From contig NZ_CP024011.1 in the NCBI RefSeq assembly GCF_002688565.1, positions 1,736,001-1,800,000 on the forward strand: DNA of 64,000 nt, in the 5' to 3' direction. A program made the translations under genes and the position numbers. The first letter of the stretch is position 1; each line of letters opens with the position of its first letter. Positions 27,518 through 38,951 of this stretch are shown piece after piece. The notes under the pieces are model-generated. The model saw nothing but the letters and a program-made list of their open reading frames with translations. It did not search any database and was not told the DNA's origin. The stretch is from Acinetobacter sp. LoGeW2-3 (GTDB lineage: Bacteria; Pseudomonadota; Gammaproteobacteria; Pseudomonadales; Moraxellaceae).

Positions 27518-28558
27518 TTATGCCTCTTTAAACACTTTTTTTCTTAGCCATAATGAAACGCTGACCAGCGCAATCAGAACCGGAACTTCAACCAAAGGGC
27601 CAATCACGGTGGTGAATGCCACAGGGGACGCGAGACCAAAAGTGGCAATCGCAACTGCCAGCGCCAGTTCAAAATTGTTGCCCGCTGCGGTGAAAGAAAT
27701 AGCCGCAGTTTTAGGATAATCATTGCCCATCCACTTGCTCATAAAGAAGCTGATAAAGAACATCACTACGAAATAAATGGTCAAGGGAATGGCAATTCTG
27801 AGCACATCCAGTGGCAGGCTGACCACATCACCGCCTTTAAGGCTAAACATGGCAACAATGGTAAACAACAGGGCCAGCAGGCTGAGCGGACTGATTTTTG
27901 GAATAAACTGTGTTTGATACCATTCCAGACCTTTTTGCTTGACCAGAATCAAACGTGTCAAAAAGCCCAGTAAAAATGGAATACCCAGATAAACCAGAAC
28001 TGCGTGGGTAATCGTCCAGAAGCTGACATCAATTACCTGTGCTTCAACACCAAAATAAGGTGGCAAGAAAGTCAAAAATAGCCAGGCATAAGTACTGAAA
28101 AATAGGATCTGGAAAATACTGTTAAATGCCACCAGTCCGGCCACATACTGGTTATCGCCACACGCCAGACCATTCCAAACCAGCACCATGGCAATACAAC
28201 GCGCCAAGCCGATCAGGATGACACCCGTCATATATTCAGGATAGGATTGCAGGAAAATCAGCGCCAATGCAAACATCAGGCAGGGTGCAATCAGCCAGTT
28301 TTGAACCAGAGACAGGGTGAGGGTGCGTTTATCCTTAAATACCTGCGGCAAGGTGGCATAGTCCACTTTGGCAAGTGGCGGATACATCATGATAATGAGA
28401 CCGATGGCAATCGGAATATTGACCGAATCAATACTCATGCGGTCTAAGGCAATCGACGCCTGAGGAAAGAAAACCCCAATCCCGATCCCCAGCAGCATGG
28501 CGATAAAAATCCATATGGTCAGATTTTTATCTAAAAATGACATTTTTGAAGCAGACAT
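27518..28558 (-). CDS. acr3: ACR3-family arsenite efflux permease
   Basis: 346 residues from ATG 28558, typical for ACR3; an in-frame GTG at 28582, overlapping arsR, would add 8 residues. Ten hydrophobic segments. The conserved [20 protein letters not shown] region bears the Cys needed for arsenite transport, and [19 protein letters not shown] is the second family signature. It exports As(III) across the inner membrane using the proton gradient. It is unrelated to ArsB. Operon with arsR and arsH. Confidence 0.93.
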   Translation of the reverse strand: MSASKMSFLDKNLTIWIFIAMLLGIGIGVFFPQASIALDRMSIDSVNIPIAIGLIIMMYPPLAKVDYATLPQVFKDKRTLTLSLVQNWLIAPCLMFALALIFLQSYPEYMTGVILIGLARCIAMVLVWNGLACGDNQYVAGLVAFNSIFQILFFSTYAWLFLTFLPPYFGVEAQVIDVSFWTITHAVLVYLGIPFLLGFLTRLILVKQKGLEWYQTQFIPKISPLSLLALLFTIVAMFSLKGGDVVSLPLDVLRIAIPLTIYFVVMFFISFFMSKWMGNDYPKTAAISFTAAGNNFELALAVAIATFGLASPVAFTTVIGPLVEVPVLIALVSVSLWLRKKVFKEA

Positions 28559-28568
28559 GATATTGGGC

Positions 28569-28886
28569 TCAGGATAATTCACAAGATGTTGAAATGGTGG
28601 ATTTTAATTTTTGAATTTCCGGATCTTGTGCGATGACTTTTAACACTTCATTTGCCCAGACCGGCAACTCAGGATTTAAACGGTAATAAACCCATTGCCC
28701 TTGGCGTTGATCCAGCAACACACCCAGATTTCTCAATAAAGCCAGATGGCGGGAAATTTTGGGTTGGCTCAGATTTAATTGCTCTGTGAATTCACAGACG
28801 CAGACATTCTGTTTGGCCATGACCAGCTTTAAAATATCTAAACGTGTTGAATCGGCAAGACATTTGAAAAAATCGGTCTGATGCAT
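28569..28886 (-). CDS. arsR: ArsR-family arsenic-responsive repressor
   Basis: 105 residues, winged helix. Cys-Val-Cys in [19 protein letters not shown] is the classical As(III)/Sb(III) site at the recognition helix; the wing is [15 protein letters not shown]. It should bind the palindromic operator in the 83-base gap to arsC and be released by arsenite, controlling both directions. First gene of the minus-strand operon. Confidence 0.92.
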   Translation of the reverse strand: MHQTDFFKCLADSTRLDILKLVMAKQNVCVCEFTEQLNLSQPKISRHLALLRNLGVLLDQRQGQWVYYRLNPELPVWANEVLKVIAQDPEIQKLKSTISTSCELS

Positions 28887-28916
28887 CGCGATATCCTGAT
28901 ATATTTACTATTGCGA

Positions 28917-28936
28917 ATATACGGATATCCATATAT
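28917..28936. promoter_or_regulatory. Candidate ArsR operator
   Basis: Near-palindrome ATATAC-GGATATCC-ATATAT centred in the arsR-arsC divergent promoter region; the core GGATATCC (28923-28930) is perfectly symmetric. AT-rich dyads of this type bind ArsR/SmtB repressors. Confidence 0.5.
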
Positions 28937-28969
28937 AAAAGCAATATTGTTTATTTACTGAGAAAAGTC

Positions 28970-29398
28970 ATGTCGCAAAAGATCAAGATTTATCATAATC
29001 CCGAATGTGGAACCTCTCGAAATACCTTGGCCCTGATCCGCAATACCGGTGAGGAACCACAGGTGATTGAATATCTGAAAACACTACCAACCAAAGAAGA
29101 ACTGATTCAGTTAATTCAGGATGCGGGTCTGTCGGTACGCGAAGCGATTCGTAAAAACGTGAAGCCTTATGAAGAACTGAATTTGGAAAGCAGTGATTGG
29201 ACAGATCATCAATTGATTGATTTCATGCTGCAACATCCGATTTTGATTAATCGTCCATTTGTGGTGACTGAACTGGGTGTGAGATTGTGCCGACCATCAG
29301 AAGTTGTTTTAGATATTCTTTCCGCTCCGCAGCGCGCAGCTTTTAACAAAGAAGACGGAGAAATGATCATTGATGAAGCAGGGAAGCGGTTGAAATAA
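28970..29398 (+). CDS. arsC: Glutaredoxin-dependent arsenate reductase
   Basis: 142 residues, the length of R773-type ArsC. Catalytic Cys13 sits in IYHNPECGTSRNTL; RPFVVTELGVRLCRPSE holds the conserved Arg residues that bind arsenate. It reduces As(V) to As(III), the substrate of Acr3, with GSH/glutaredoxin. Divergent from arsR-acr3-arsH and likely regulated from the same operator. Terminator at 29432. Confidence 0.92.
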   Translation: MSQKIKIYHNPECGTSRNTLALIRNTGEEPQVIEYLKTLPTKEELIQLIQDAGLSVREAIRKNVKPYEELNLESSDWTDHQLIDFMLQHPILINRPFVVTELGVRLCRPSEVVLDILSAPQRAAFNKEDGEMIIDEAGKRLK

Positions 29399-29431
29399 AT
29401 CGTGGGATTTAAAGTCGATCGCTCAGATCAC

Positions 29432-29460
29432 AAAAAAGCCACCGCAAGGGTGGCTTTTTA
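29432..29460. terminator. Bidirectional terminator between arsC and nrdB
   Basis: AAAAAAGCCACC / GGTGGCTTTTTA hairpin with a 5-base loop serving two convergent genes. Confidence 0.9.
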
Positions 29461-29504
29461 TTTAAAGCTAAAATGACAGATATCGGGTCATTTTAAGCTA
29501 AACC

Positions 29505-30788
29505 TTACCAGCTTAACGCACCGCCAGTTTGGTAATCTGTTACACGCGTTTCGAAGAAATTCTTCTCTTTACGCAAGTCCATCATCTCTGACATCCACTG
29601 GAATGGGTTATTCACACCAGCGAACTGTTCAGGCAAGCCCAACTGTGCCAGTCGACGGTTCGCAATGAACTTCAGATATTCTTCCATCATGCCAGCATTC
29701 ATACCAAGTACACCGCGTGGCATCGTGTCACGTGCGTATTCAATTTCCAGCATGGTGCCTTCAAGAATCATCTGGATGATTTCTTCCTGGAACTCAGTTG
29801 TCCACAGGTTCGGGTTCTCGATCTTGATCTGGTTGATCATGTCGATACCGAAGTTCAGGTGCATAGACTCATCACGCAGGATATACTGGAATTGCTCAGC
29901 AACACCATTCATCTTGTTACGACGGCCCATAGACAGGATCTGACTGAAACCACAGTAGAAGAAGATACCTTCAAGTACACAGTAGAATGCGATCAGGTTG
30001 CGAAGCAGGATCTGGTCGTTTTCAGGAGTACCAGTTTTGAAAGTAGGATCACTTAAAGACTGAGTATATTTCAGTCCCCACGCAGCTTTACGTGCAACTG
30101 ACGGTACTTCGCGGTACATGTTGAAGACTTCGCCTTCATCCATACCTAAAGATTCGATACAGTATTGGTAAGCATGTGTATGAATCGCTTCTTCAAATGC
30201 TTGACGCAAGATGTACTGACGGCATTCAGGGTTGGTAATGTGACGGTAAATCGCCAATACCAGGTTGTTTGCTACCAGTGAGTCAGCAGTCGAGAAGAAA
30301 CCAAGTGAACGCATAACGATGGTACGCTCATCTTCAGTCAAGCCATTTTCAGACTTCCATAACGCGATGTCGTGGTTCATGTTCACTTCTTGTGGCATCC
30401 AGTGGTTTGCACAACCGTCTAGATATTTCTGCCAAGCCCACTCGTATTTGAATGGTACAAGCTGGTTCAAGTCCGCACGACAGTTAATCATTGCCTTGTC
30501 GTCAACTTGAACTCGTTGCGCGCCCATTTCAAGCTCTTCCAAGCCTGGAGCAACATCAAGTTGTTCTAGGGAAGCAGATGCTCTTGCCAGCGAATCGGTT
30601 GGATTTGATCCTCTGTTTTGAGTGGCTCTAATGGGTTGTGCAGCTGCCACATTCGACGATGCGTTGCTTGCATCAGATACCATCTGTGGATTAGTCGCTT
30701 TTTGCGGCTCGACGGGCGCAGGCTGCTGTGTTTGTGCAGCTGGTTTTTGCGAATCATCTTCGAAATCGTCCCAACTTAGGATAGACAT
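29505..30788 (-). CDS. nrdB: Class I ribonucleotide reductase beta subunit NrdB
   Basis: 427 residues. The beta subunit holds the di-iron/tyrosyl radical cofactor. Iron-ligand helices are visible: [20 protein letters not shown] (first carboxylate), [12 protein letters not shown] (Glu, His, and a Tyr at the radical position, which in Chlamydia-type R2 is Phe), and [11 protein letters not shown] and [11 protein letters not shown] (Glu, Glu and His). The N-terminal 75 residues are a low-complexity Gln/Pro/Ala-rich extension absent from E. coli NrdB. The gene is separated from nrdA by about 950 bases containing two small genes and a candidate sRNA. Confidence 0.95.
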   Translation of the reverse strand: MSILSWDDFEDDSQKPAAQTQQPAPVEPQKATNPQMVSDASNASSNVAAAQPIRATQNRGSNPTDSLARASASLEQLDVAPGLEELEMGAQRVQVDDKAMINCRADLNQLVPFKYEWAWQKYLDGCANHWMPQEVNMNHDIALWKSENGLTEDERTIVMRSLGFFSTADSLVANNLVLAIYRHITNPECRQYILRQAFEEAIHTHAYQYCIESLGMDEGEVFNMYREVPSVARKAAWGLKYTQSLSDPTFKTGTPENDQILLRNLIAFYCVLEGIFFYCGFSQILSMGRRNKMNGVAEQFQYILRDESMHLNFGIDMINQIKIENPNLWTTEFQEEIIQMILEGTMLEIEYARDTMPRGVLGMNAGMMEEYLKFIANRRLAQLGLPEQFAGVNNPFQWMSEMMDLRKEKNFFETRVTDYQTGGALSW

Positions 30789-30930
30789 ATCAGTTCTCTC
30801 TTCGATGCTTATATCTTTTATTAGACATTCAGCCTCGCTGAAATGTCCTACTATACGCTCAATTTATGTAAGCAAAATTAAGTTTTGTCGATGACTGCTC
30901 TGCTTTTGTACGGAAGAGCAAATATCCCCA

Positions 30931-31059
30931 CTACTTATTTTGCTTGCGCGATTTATGAGCCTTTAGCCAAAAATAGGCAATTGGCAAATAAAAGGTCAAT
31001 ACAAAGGAAATGACCAGTGCCACAAGTCCTAACATGTAATCGTGAGTCATATGCGGCAT
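30931..31059 (-). CDS. Small single-span membrane protein
   Basis: 42 residues, ATG 31059 to TAG 30931. A strong ribosome-binding site (AAGGAAA) lies 6-7 bases upstream. One hydrophobic helix (about residues 9-32) ends in a Lys/Arg-rich tail (KAHKSRKQNK), so the C-terminus is probably cytosolic. An in-frame Met four residues in is an alternative start. It lies between the Cas2-like gene and nrdB on the same strand. No family is recognised. Confidence 0.6.
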   Translation of the reverse strand: MPHMTHDYMLGLVALVISFVLTFYLPIAYFWLKAHKSRKQNK

Positions 31060-31086
31060 GGTGGTTTCCTTTATTTATAAACATAT

Positions 31087-31353
31087 TTAAATATGTTTAT
31101 TTATCCAATCACAAGCTTCTTTAGAAAGCCAACCTGAATGGTTTTTTGAGGCTTCCATTACTAGAATCCTGTCATTTTTATCCAGATATTTCTTAAGTAT
31201 TTCATAAACTTGGTTTGCTGTTTTATTAGAACAAATTAACCAATAGGATTTCATAGGATTACACCAACCATCAAACTTTTTAAGCTCTTTGATTAGCCCA
31301 TCATAATTTTGTCCTGATTTATTTAAGTCATAACTTATAGAATAAACTGTCAT
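31087..31353 (-). CDS. Small SinR/Cas2-like protein
   Basis: 88 residues starting at ATG 31353 with GAGG 8 bases upstream. It opens with MTVYSISYDLNKSGQNYDGL, followed by a Trp- and Ser-containing strand (KSYWLICSNKTANQ) and DRILVMEASKNHSGWLS. This beta-alpha-beta-beta pattern resembles short database proteins labelled 'SinR family' and has the ferredoxin-like layout of Cas2/VapD nucleases. No cas1 or CRISPR array is present, so it is not an adaptation gene. A toxin-like or RNA-binding role is possible but unproven. It is AT-rich compared with its neighbours. Confidence 0.55.
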   Translation of the reverse strand: MTVYSISYDLNKSGQNYDGLIKELKKFDGWCNPMKSYWLICSNKTANQVYEILKKYLDKNDRILVMEASKNHSGWLSKEACDWINKHI

Positions 31354-31373
31354 TTTGCTTTACCTCGTATATA

Positions 31374-31513
31374 TGTTGGACAGTTGTTACTTAAAAGTCC
31401 TTGACGATATTGCGAGATCAGGCGATTATTTACCTGCTTTTTGCGAAGCAATATGTCGAAGAACTCGCTTCTTAGACTGGAAAGGGGATCTGTTGGAGGA
31501 TTCCCTTTTTTTA
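31374..31513 (+). ncRNA. Candidate small RNA with long hairpin and terminator
   Basis: Arm 31396-31413 and arm 31448-31465 are complementary over about 16 of 18 positions (ATATTGC/GCAATAT perfect, AGTCCTT/GAAGAACT with one mismatch) and enclose a CAGG/CCTG sub-hairpin. Upstream, GGAC/GTCC forms a small stem. Bases 31480-31513 are a + strand rho-independent terminator (GGGGATC / GATTCCC, then T7). No + strand protein gene lies upstream after the arsC terminator at 29460, so the terminator needs another transcript. The 5' end is a guess from a TATATATG at about 31368. Confidence 0.5.
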
Positions 31514-31611
31514 TGTCTAAAATTTAACTCATAAACCTTGCAGTTGGAGTTGCTTAGTTTTTGAGAGCTATGACTATTGGAATAATCATCGCTAAATTTC
31601 TTTCAAATTTT

Positions 31612-31724
31612 TTAATCCCCCTCTTGCGCAGCAGTGCTGCTCACCTTTTGCAAAGGGGGACTTGCATCCCGCCATTTGCTTCGAAGAATCTCCCTCCTTT
31701 GAAAAAGGAGGGTCGGGGTGGATT
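31612..31724. repeat. GC-rich palindromic repeat (REP-like), copy 2
   Basis: Its 3' part (CTCCCTCCTTT ... AAGGAGGGTCGGGGTGGATTA) matches copy 1 at 4017-4086 almost exactly, and the 5' part again opens with AATCCCCCTCTT. Here the element is longer, with an extra AGCAG/CTGCT hairpin and a second CAAAGGGGG segment. It follows the nrdA stop codon (31738) on the minus strand and may act as its mRNA 3' end structure. Confidence 0.6.
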
Positions 31725-31737
31725 AGAAACTCACCAA

Positions 31738-34569
<2,832 letters not shown>

Positions 34570-34655
34570 TTTAGCATAGCTCCATTGTCATCTATTTTTA
34601 TGTTTATGGACCATTTGAACCGGGCAATTTCTATGCCACAGTGTTTGAGGAATAA

Positions 34656-34703
34656 ACACAATACCTAGTGGTTTAAAAATTAATTGAACACAAGATACGG
34701 GAA
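34656..34703. promoter_or_regulatory. Two NrdR-like boxes upstream of nrdA
   Basis: Box 1, ACACAATACCTAGTGG (34656-34671), agrees with the NrdR consensus (acaCwAtATaTwGtgt) at 13 of 16 positions. Box 2 at 34688-34703 keeps the ACACAA half only. The two start 32 bases apart, about three helical turns, which is the usual spacing for NrdR tandem sites. NrdR represses RNR genes when dATP is high. Confidence 0.5.
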
Positions 34704-34860
34704 AATTTAGGGTAGATCAATATTGACATTTTAATAAATATTTTAGTGAAACAACCTGAGAAACTTTATTAAAAAATCCTTTTTTTTATCATCTTGGTGC
34801 AAGCCTTATTTGGCAAGGCATAGCATAACAAAGCTGGCAAAAAGTGCTTATAGATAACAT

Positions 34861-34869
34861 TGTGGATAA
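34861..34869. promoter_or_regulatory. DnaA box
   Basis: TGTGGATAA, the exact reverse complement of the DnaA 9-mer TTATCCACA. DnaA regulates nrdAB in E. coli, so a role here is plausible; a chance match in AT-rich DNA is also possible. Confidence 0.45.
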
Positions 34870-35123
34870 CTTTTTTTGAGCGAATTGGAAGCTATTTTTT
34901 ATTCAGATAAACGGTTGCCTAGCTCAGTTTTGACCCTCGTTCTGTATAAAAAATGTCGCTAACAGAAATATCTGCAAAAAAATATTACAAAATGCTACTT
35001 TGATGTATCAGTTTGGTGAACGCTATCTTGTTTACAATGTAAACGTGTGTATATTGCTTGCTATATCCACCGTATCTATCAGATTTCAAAAGGATACGTC
35101 CATCGAATAAAGGTGCACAATAT

Positions 35124-35840
35124 ATGAGCCAAGAAGAAAAGTTACCCAAAATTCTAATCGTTGAAGATGATGAGCGTCTTGCTCGTTTAACTCAAGAATA
35201 TCTTATTCGTAACGGACTTGAGGTAGGGGTAGAGCCCGACGGTAATCGTGCGATTCGCCGCATTATCGCCGAGCAACCAGACATGGTGGTTTTAGATGTC
35301 ATGTTGCCAGGTGCTGATGGTTTGACCATTTGTCGTGAAGTTCGACCACATTATCATCAACCAATTTTGATGTTGACTGCACGTACTGAAGACATGGACC
35401 AGGTATTGGGTCTGGAAATGGGTGCGGACGACTATGTCGCTAAACCGGTTCAGCCACGTGTACTATTAGCGCGTATCCGTGCTTTATTACGCCGTACAGA
35501 TAAAGTGCCTGAAGATGAAGTGGCTCAGCGCATCGAATTTGATGATCTGGTGATCGACAACGGTGGCCGTTCTGTGACCTTAAATGGTGAGCTGGTGGAC
35601 TTTACCAGTGCAGAATATGATCTGTTATGGTTGCTTGCATCAAATGCAGGTCGTATTCTTTCCCGCGAAGATATTTTTGAGCGTCTGCGTGGCATCGAAT
35701 ATGATGGCCAGGACCGTTCGATTGATGTCCGTATTTCGCGCATCCGTCCGAAAATTGGTGATGATCCAGAAAACCCGAAACGTATTAAAACAGTGCGTAG
35801 TAAAGGTTACCTGTTCGTTAAAGAAACCAATGGCATGTAA
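35124..35840 (+). CDS. bfmR: Response regulator BfmR (OmpR/PhoB family)
   Basis: 238 residues from ATG 35124 (AAGGTG upstream; the frame open to 35058 is not supported). The receiver domain has the acidic pair in VEDDE, phospho-acceptor Asp58 (VVLDVMLPGADG) and Lys in DDYVAKP; the DNA-binding winged helix (about 135-236) ends in RTVRSKGYLF-type sequence. It is nearly identical to A. baumannii BfmR as I recall it. BfmR controls envelope stress, pili/biofilm and capsule genes. Followed 41 bases later by bfmS. Confidence 0.95.
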   Translation: MSQEEKLPKILIVEDDERLARLTQEYLIRNGLEVGVEPDGNRAIRRIIAEQPDMVVLDVMLPGADGLTICREVRPHYHQPILMLTARTEDMDQVLGLEMGADDYVAKPVQPRVLLARIRALLRRTDKVPEDEVAQRIEFDDLVIDNGGRSVTLNGELVDFTSAEYDLLWLLASNAGRILSREDIFERLRGIEYDGQDRSIDVRISRIRPKIGDDPENPKRIKTVRSKGYLFVKETNGM

Positions 35841-35881
35841 TGCATGCCATTCCTAAGCTGAATAAGCGGGAAAGCTTATAA

Positions 35882-37549
35882 GTGTTTAAGCACAATATAT
35901 TTTTGCGTATTTATGCAGGACTGGTCATTCTGGTTCTCCTGGTGACTCTGTTCGGCTATCTGTTGGTACAAATTATTAACTACCAGCGGGCGCAGGTATA
36001 TCGTGAGTCCTTGACTGATGGTATGGCCTATATCATGAGTGAAGGGGTTGCGCGCCAACCAAATACCCAGCAGAAACTCGACTGGATCTCGGATGCTTCA
36101 GATTTGCTGGAGCTTCCCATCTATTATGTTGAAGCTGAAAAAGTTGATCTGACTCGTGCAGAGAAACGCCGGATCGAAGACCGTAAAGCGGTGGTGCGTT
36201 GGGATGCACAAACCTCGGTGGCTTATGTGGTTATTGGACTGCGTGATGATCCCAAGCATTTCCTTTATATAAAGGCAGACAATATTACCGAGCGCCAGAT
36301 GAAGGCGCTTCCGGTGTTTATTCTGGACTATCTGGTGTATTACCCAGGTCAAGAAAAACAATATCTGGAAAAAATCCAGAACTACTTCTCTTATCCAATC
36401 AGTATTCAAGATGTACAAAGTCTGCCGCTAGATTCAGAGCAGATTGGTCGTCTACGTCTAGATCACAGCATTATTCTTTATCGTGACAGTGCCACCATTC
36501 GCGGTACGACCATTTCGATTGTTTCACCAATTCCAAGCTCAGTATCTGAAGTGCTGGTCATGGGTCCAGTGCCACTGTTTAACTGGATGCCATTCCAGTT
36601 AGCAGCCGGGATTACCTTGCTGAGTATGTTTGTACTGAGTTTGGGGGTTTATGGTCTGCTGGTGCCGATGCAGCGCAAACTGCGTGAAGTTAGCTATGCC
36701 TTGAACAAGATGAAGTCCGGGAACATGTCGGTGCGTCTGGCGATTGATGGTAAGGATGAAATGGCCTTGCTGGCATCCAGCTATAACGCTATGTCGGATC
36801 ATATTCAGCGTCTGATCGAAGCACAGCGCGAGCTGATGCGCGCGGTGTCACATGAATTGCGTACACCGGTGGCACGTATCCGTTTTGCCATGGAAATGCT
36901 GGCAGATGAAGATGACTATGAATATCGTCTGCAACAGATGGAGCAGATCGATAAAGACATCGAGGCGTTGAACAAGCTGATTGATGAGATCATGACTTAT
37001 GCCAAGCTGGAGCAGGGCACGCCTTCACTCGATTTCGAGAAGGTGAATCTGTATGAAGTGCTGGATCAGGTGGCAATTGAAACTGAAGCACTGAAAACTG
37101 GCAAGAAAGTCGAGCTACATCAGGTGCCGATGGATGTAGAAGTTGAAGCTGAACGTCGTTATCTGCATCGTGTAGTCCAAAATTTGGTGGGTAATGCTGT
37201 GCGCTATTGTGATGAAAAAATCATTATTAGCGGCGGTGTCGATGCCAATAACCAGGCTTATATCTGTGTAGAAGATGATGGTCTAGGGATTCCGGAACAG
37301 GATCGTGCCCGTGTCTTTGAAGCTTTCTCACGTCTGGATGATAGTCGTACCCGTGCCTCTGGGGGTTATGGTCTAGGCCTGTCGATTGTCAGTCGAATTG
37401 CTTTCTGGTTTGGCGGTAAGATTGAAGTGGATCAAAGTCCTGAGTTGGGTGGTGCACGCTTTACCATGACTTGGCCGGCACAGCGTTATAAGAAAAAGTC
37501 CCGCTATAAGGCAATTGAAGAATCTAAAGATGACCTCGGTTCTTTATAA
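35882..37549 (+). CDS. bfmS: Sensor histidine kinase BfmS
   Basis: 555 residues, GTG start at 35882 behind GGGAAAG. N-terminal membrane helix (8-30), a periplasmic sensor region of about 200 residues, second helix (about 240-262), HAMP, H-box with His324 (AVSHELRTPVARI), then the N box and G boxes (DDGLGIPEQDRARVFEAFSR, GGYGLGLSIV) of the ATPase domain. It pairs with BfmR. The terminator at 37568 ends the operon. Confidence 0.93.
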   Translation: MFKHNIFLRIYAGLVILVLLVTLFGYLLVQIINYQRAQVYRESLTDGMAYIMSEGVARQPNTQQKLDWISDASDLLELPIYYVEAEKVDLTRAEKRRIEDRKAVVRWDAQTSVAYVVIGLRDDPKHFLYIKADNITERQMKALPVFILDYLVYYPGQEKQYLEKIQNYFSYPISIQDVQSLPLDSEQIGRLRLDHSIILYRDSATIRGTTISIVSPIPSSVSEVLVMGPVPLFNWMPFQLAAGITLLSMFVLSLGVYGLLVPMQRKLREVSYALNKMKSGNMSVRLAIDGKDEMALLASSYNAMSDHIQRLIEAQRELMRAVSHELRTPVARIRFAMEMLADEDDYEYRLQQMEQIDKDIEALNKLIDEIMTYAKLEQGTPSLDFEKVNLYEVLDQVAIETEALKTGKKVELHQVPMDVEVEAERRYLHRVVQNLVGNAVRYCDEKIIISGGVDANNQAYICVEDDGLGIPEQDRARVFEAFSRLDDSRTRASGGYGLGLSIVSRIAFWFGGKIEVDQSPELGGARFTMTWPAQRYKKKSRYKAIEESKDDLGSL

Positions 37550-37567
37550 AAGGTTTCTGTAAACAAT

Positions 37568-37597
37568 AAAAAACGATGCTGATGCATCGTTTTTTTA
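37568..37597. terminator. Terminator after bfmS
   Basis: AAAAAACGATGC / GCATCGTTTTTTT hairpin, symmetric and usable by the convergent gene at 37641. Confidence 0.88.
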
Positions 37598-37640
37598 TTG
37601 TCTCTTATAATTAAATAAAAATGAGAATCTATGACATGTC

Positions 37641-37997
37641 TTATTCGTGGATCTTGGCATCTGGTTCAATAATCGGTTTGCCTTCACGTAAGCTTTTTGC
37701 CGCTTCTGGATTCAGGTTTACTAGAAGATTATTGTATTTTCCATCGATGCTATAACCTTGAATCAGCTTTTGGTCACCATGTAAGGTTTCTACCCGATAT
37801 TCATCCGCAATATTTAAAATGCCTTCCAAGTTTATTGAAGCAGAGGCGAAATCTTTGCCAAACAGCTCATAAATTTTCTGTAAGTTGAGATTGGGATTGT
37901 TTTCCTCAGGATGCTTCACGATATAGTTTTCAAGATGGCGAACAAACAGCTGGGCGTAGAGAAAATAGTCAGGTTTATGGGTGAACTTTAGACTCAT
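37641..37997 (-). CDS. Hypothetical protein
   Basis: 118 residues, soluble, with no motif I recognise. Residues 20-60 look helical and 65-105 beta-rich (DEYRVETLHGDQKLIQGYSIDG). ATG 37997 has AAGGATTG upstream. It is convergent with bfmRS and divergent from the nuo operon; neither gives a functional clue. Confidence 0.6.
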   Translation of the reverse strand: MSLKFTHKPDYFLYAQLFVRHLENYIVKHPEENNPNLNLQKIYELFGKDFASASINLEGILNIADEYRVETLHGDQKLIQGYSIDGKYNNLLVNLNPEAAKSLREGKPIIEPDAKIHE

Positions 37998-38399
37998 ATA
38001 TTCAATCCTTATTCTTCATTTTTAAGCTCTTTATAGAGATATCACAAAGCCTGCAGGGGATGAAGTTATACTGCTATGTGGTTGCAAAAAATACACAATT
38101 CGCAGCCAGTAATTGTGTTTCAGTAGAATCATCCATTAAAACAATTAAACTGATTTTGGAAAAAATAATGAAATTATTGTTTTTGATTTGTTAAAGCGAT
38201 TATTTCGCAACATGGGCGATGGAACCCAGAAAAATCGCGTATTTGCCCAAAAAATCATCCAAAAGACTAAGGCTTATAAACTAGCAAGTGAAATCCAAAA
38301 TCAGGTACAATTGGCGGGATTAATTTTGTGTTTGGTGTATTTGAAGGCCAATACATACATTCTTTGTTAATACATAGGCCTGCCAGGAGTTATCCCCGC
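37998..38399. other. Upstream region of the nuo operon
   Basis: 402 bases before nuoA, expected to hold the nuo promoter and leader. A 60-codon frame at 38188-38370 has no ribosome-binding site and is regarded as chance. The nuoA ribosome-binding site CAGGAGT is at 38381-38387. Confidence 0.4.
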
Positions 38400-38945
38400 A
38401 TGAGTGCCATTACTCCATACGATTGGGCAATTATTGCCTTCGTGATCGGCGTTACATTTTTATGCGTCTTTATGCTCACTGTCCCATTACTCCTCGGGGG
38501 TAAATCATGGGGCCGTGCTAAGCAGGAGCAGTTTGAGTCAGGCGTAGTCAGCGCAGGTGGAGCTCGTATCCGCTTGTCTGCGAAATTCTATTTAGTTGCA
38601 ATTTTCTTTGTTGTTTTTGATATTGAAGCACTTTATCTCTATGCATGGTCAACTTCAGTGCGAGAGGCAGGGTGGTTTGGTTTCACTACTGTAGTTATTT
38701 TTGTGGTCGACTTATTGATTGCATTGGTATACGCAGTAAAAGTAGGTGCATTGAACTGGTCACCAACAGACAAACGCAAAGCTGCTGGCAAAGTATTTAA
38801 AGCTGGCACACCAGATATGGATATCGCAGAAATCACTCGCTTCAATTCAATTGAAGAATTGGTTGTAGACCCGACTGGTCAAATTCCAGCTCAATCATCT
38901 GGTCGTGTGAAAGGTTCACCGGCTCCATTATCTAATAAGGAGTAA
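38400..38945 (+). CDS. nuoA: NADH-quinone oxidoreductase subunit A
   Basis: 181 residues with three membrane helices. Core motif: GxxSWGRAKQEQFESG, then FYLVAIFFVVFDIEALYLYAW, the conserved acidic helix of NuoA/ND3. The C-terminal 60 residues are a hydrophilic extension. First gene of the 13-gene nuo operon, which encodes proton-pumping complex I in the inner membrane. The start is ATG 38400, 12 bases after CAGGAGT; the upstream frame is open but unsupported. Confidence 0.93.
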   Translation: MSAITPYDWAIIAFVIGVTFLCVFMLTVPLLLGGKSWGRAKQEQFESGVVSAGGARIRLSAKFYLVAIFFVVFDIEALYLYAWSTSVREAGWFGFTTVVIFVVDLLIALVYAVKVGALNWSPTDKRKAAGKVFKAGTPDMDIAEITRFNSIEELVVDPTGQIPAQSSGRVKGSPAPLSNKE

Positions 38946-38951
38946 CCCGGA

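Larger units (their letters stand above)
31354..31737. other. Intergenic region between the Cas2-like gene and nrdA
   Basis: 384 bases with no protein gene. It holds a candidate structured RNA with a terminator (31374-31513) and a GC-rich palindromic repeat (31612-31724), both entered separately. Confidence 0.5.
34570..35123. other. Divergent control region between nrdA and bfmR
   Basis: 554 bases between two outward-facing genes. Contains two NrdR-like boxes near nrdA, a perfect DnaA 9-mer and AT-rich DNA; the bfmR ribosome-binding site AAGGTG is at 35110-35115. No ORF is supported. Confidence 0.5.

Noticed and set aside
29505..30788. Chlamydia-type (Tyr-free) class Ic NrdB
   Set aside because: The radical position reads Tyr in [11 protein letters not shown], so a standard tyrosyl-radical enzyme is more likely.
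31087..31353. CRISPR adaptation gene (Cas2)
   Set aside because: No cas1, no effector genes and no repeat-spacer array anywhere in the window.
34570..35123. Replication origin because of the DnaA box
   Set aside because: Only one exact 9-mer was seen, with no cluster, no AT-rich 13-mers and no dnaA/dnaN neighbours.
38188..38370. 60-codon frame upstream of nuoA
   Set aside because: No ribosome-binding site, not protein-like, and it lies in the nuo promoter region.
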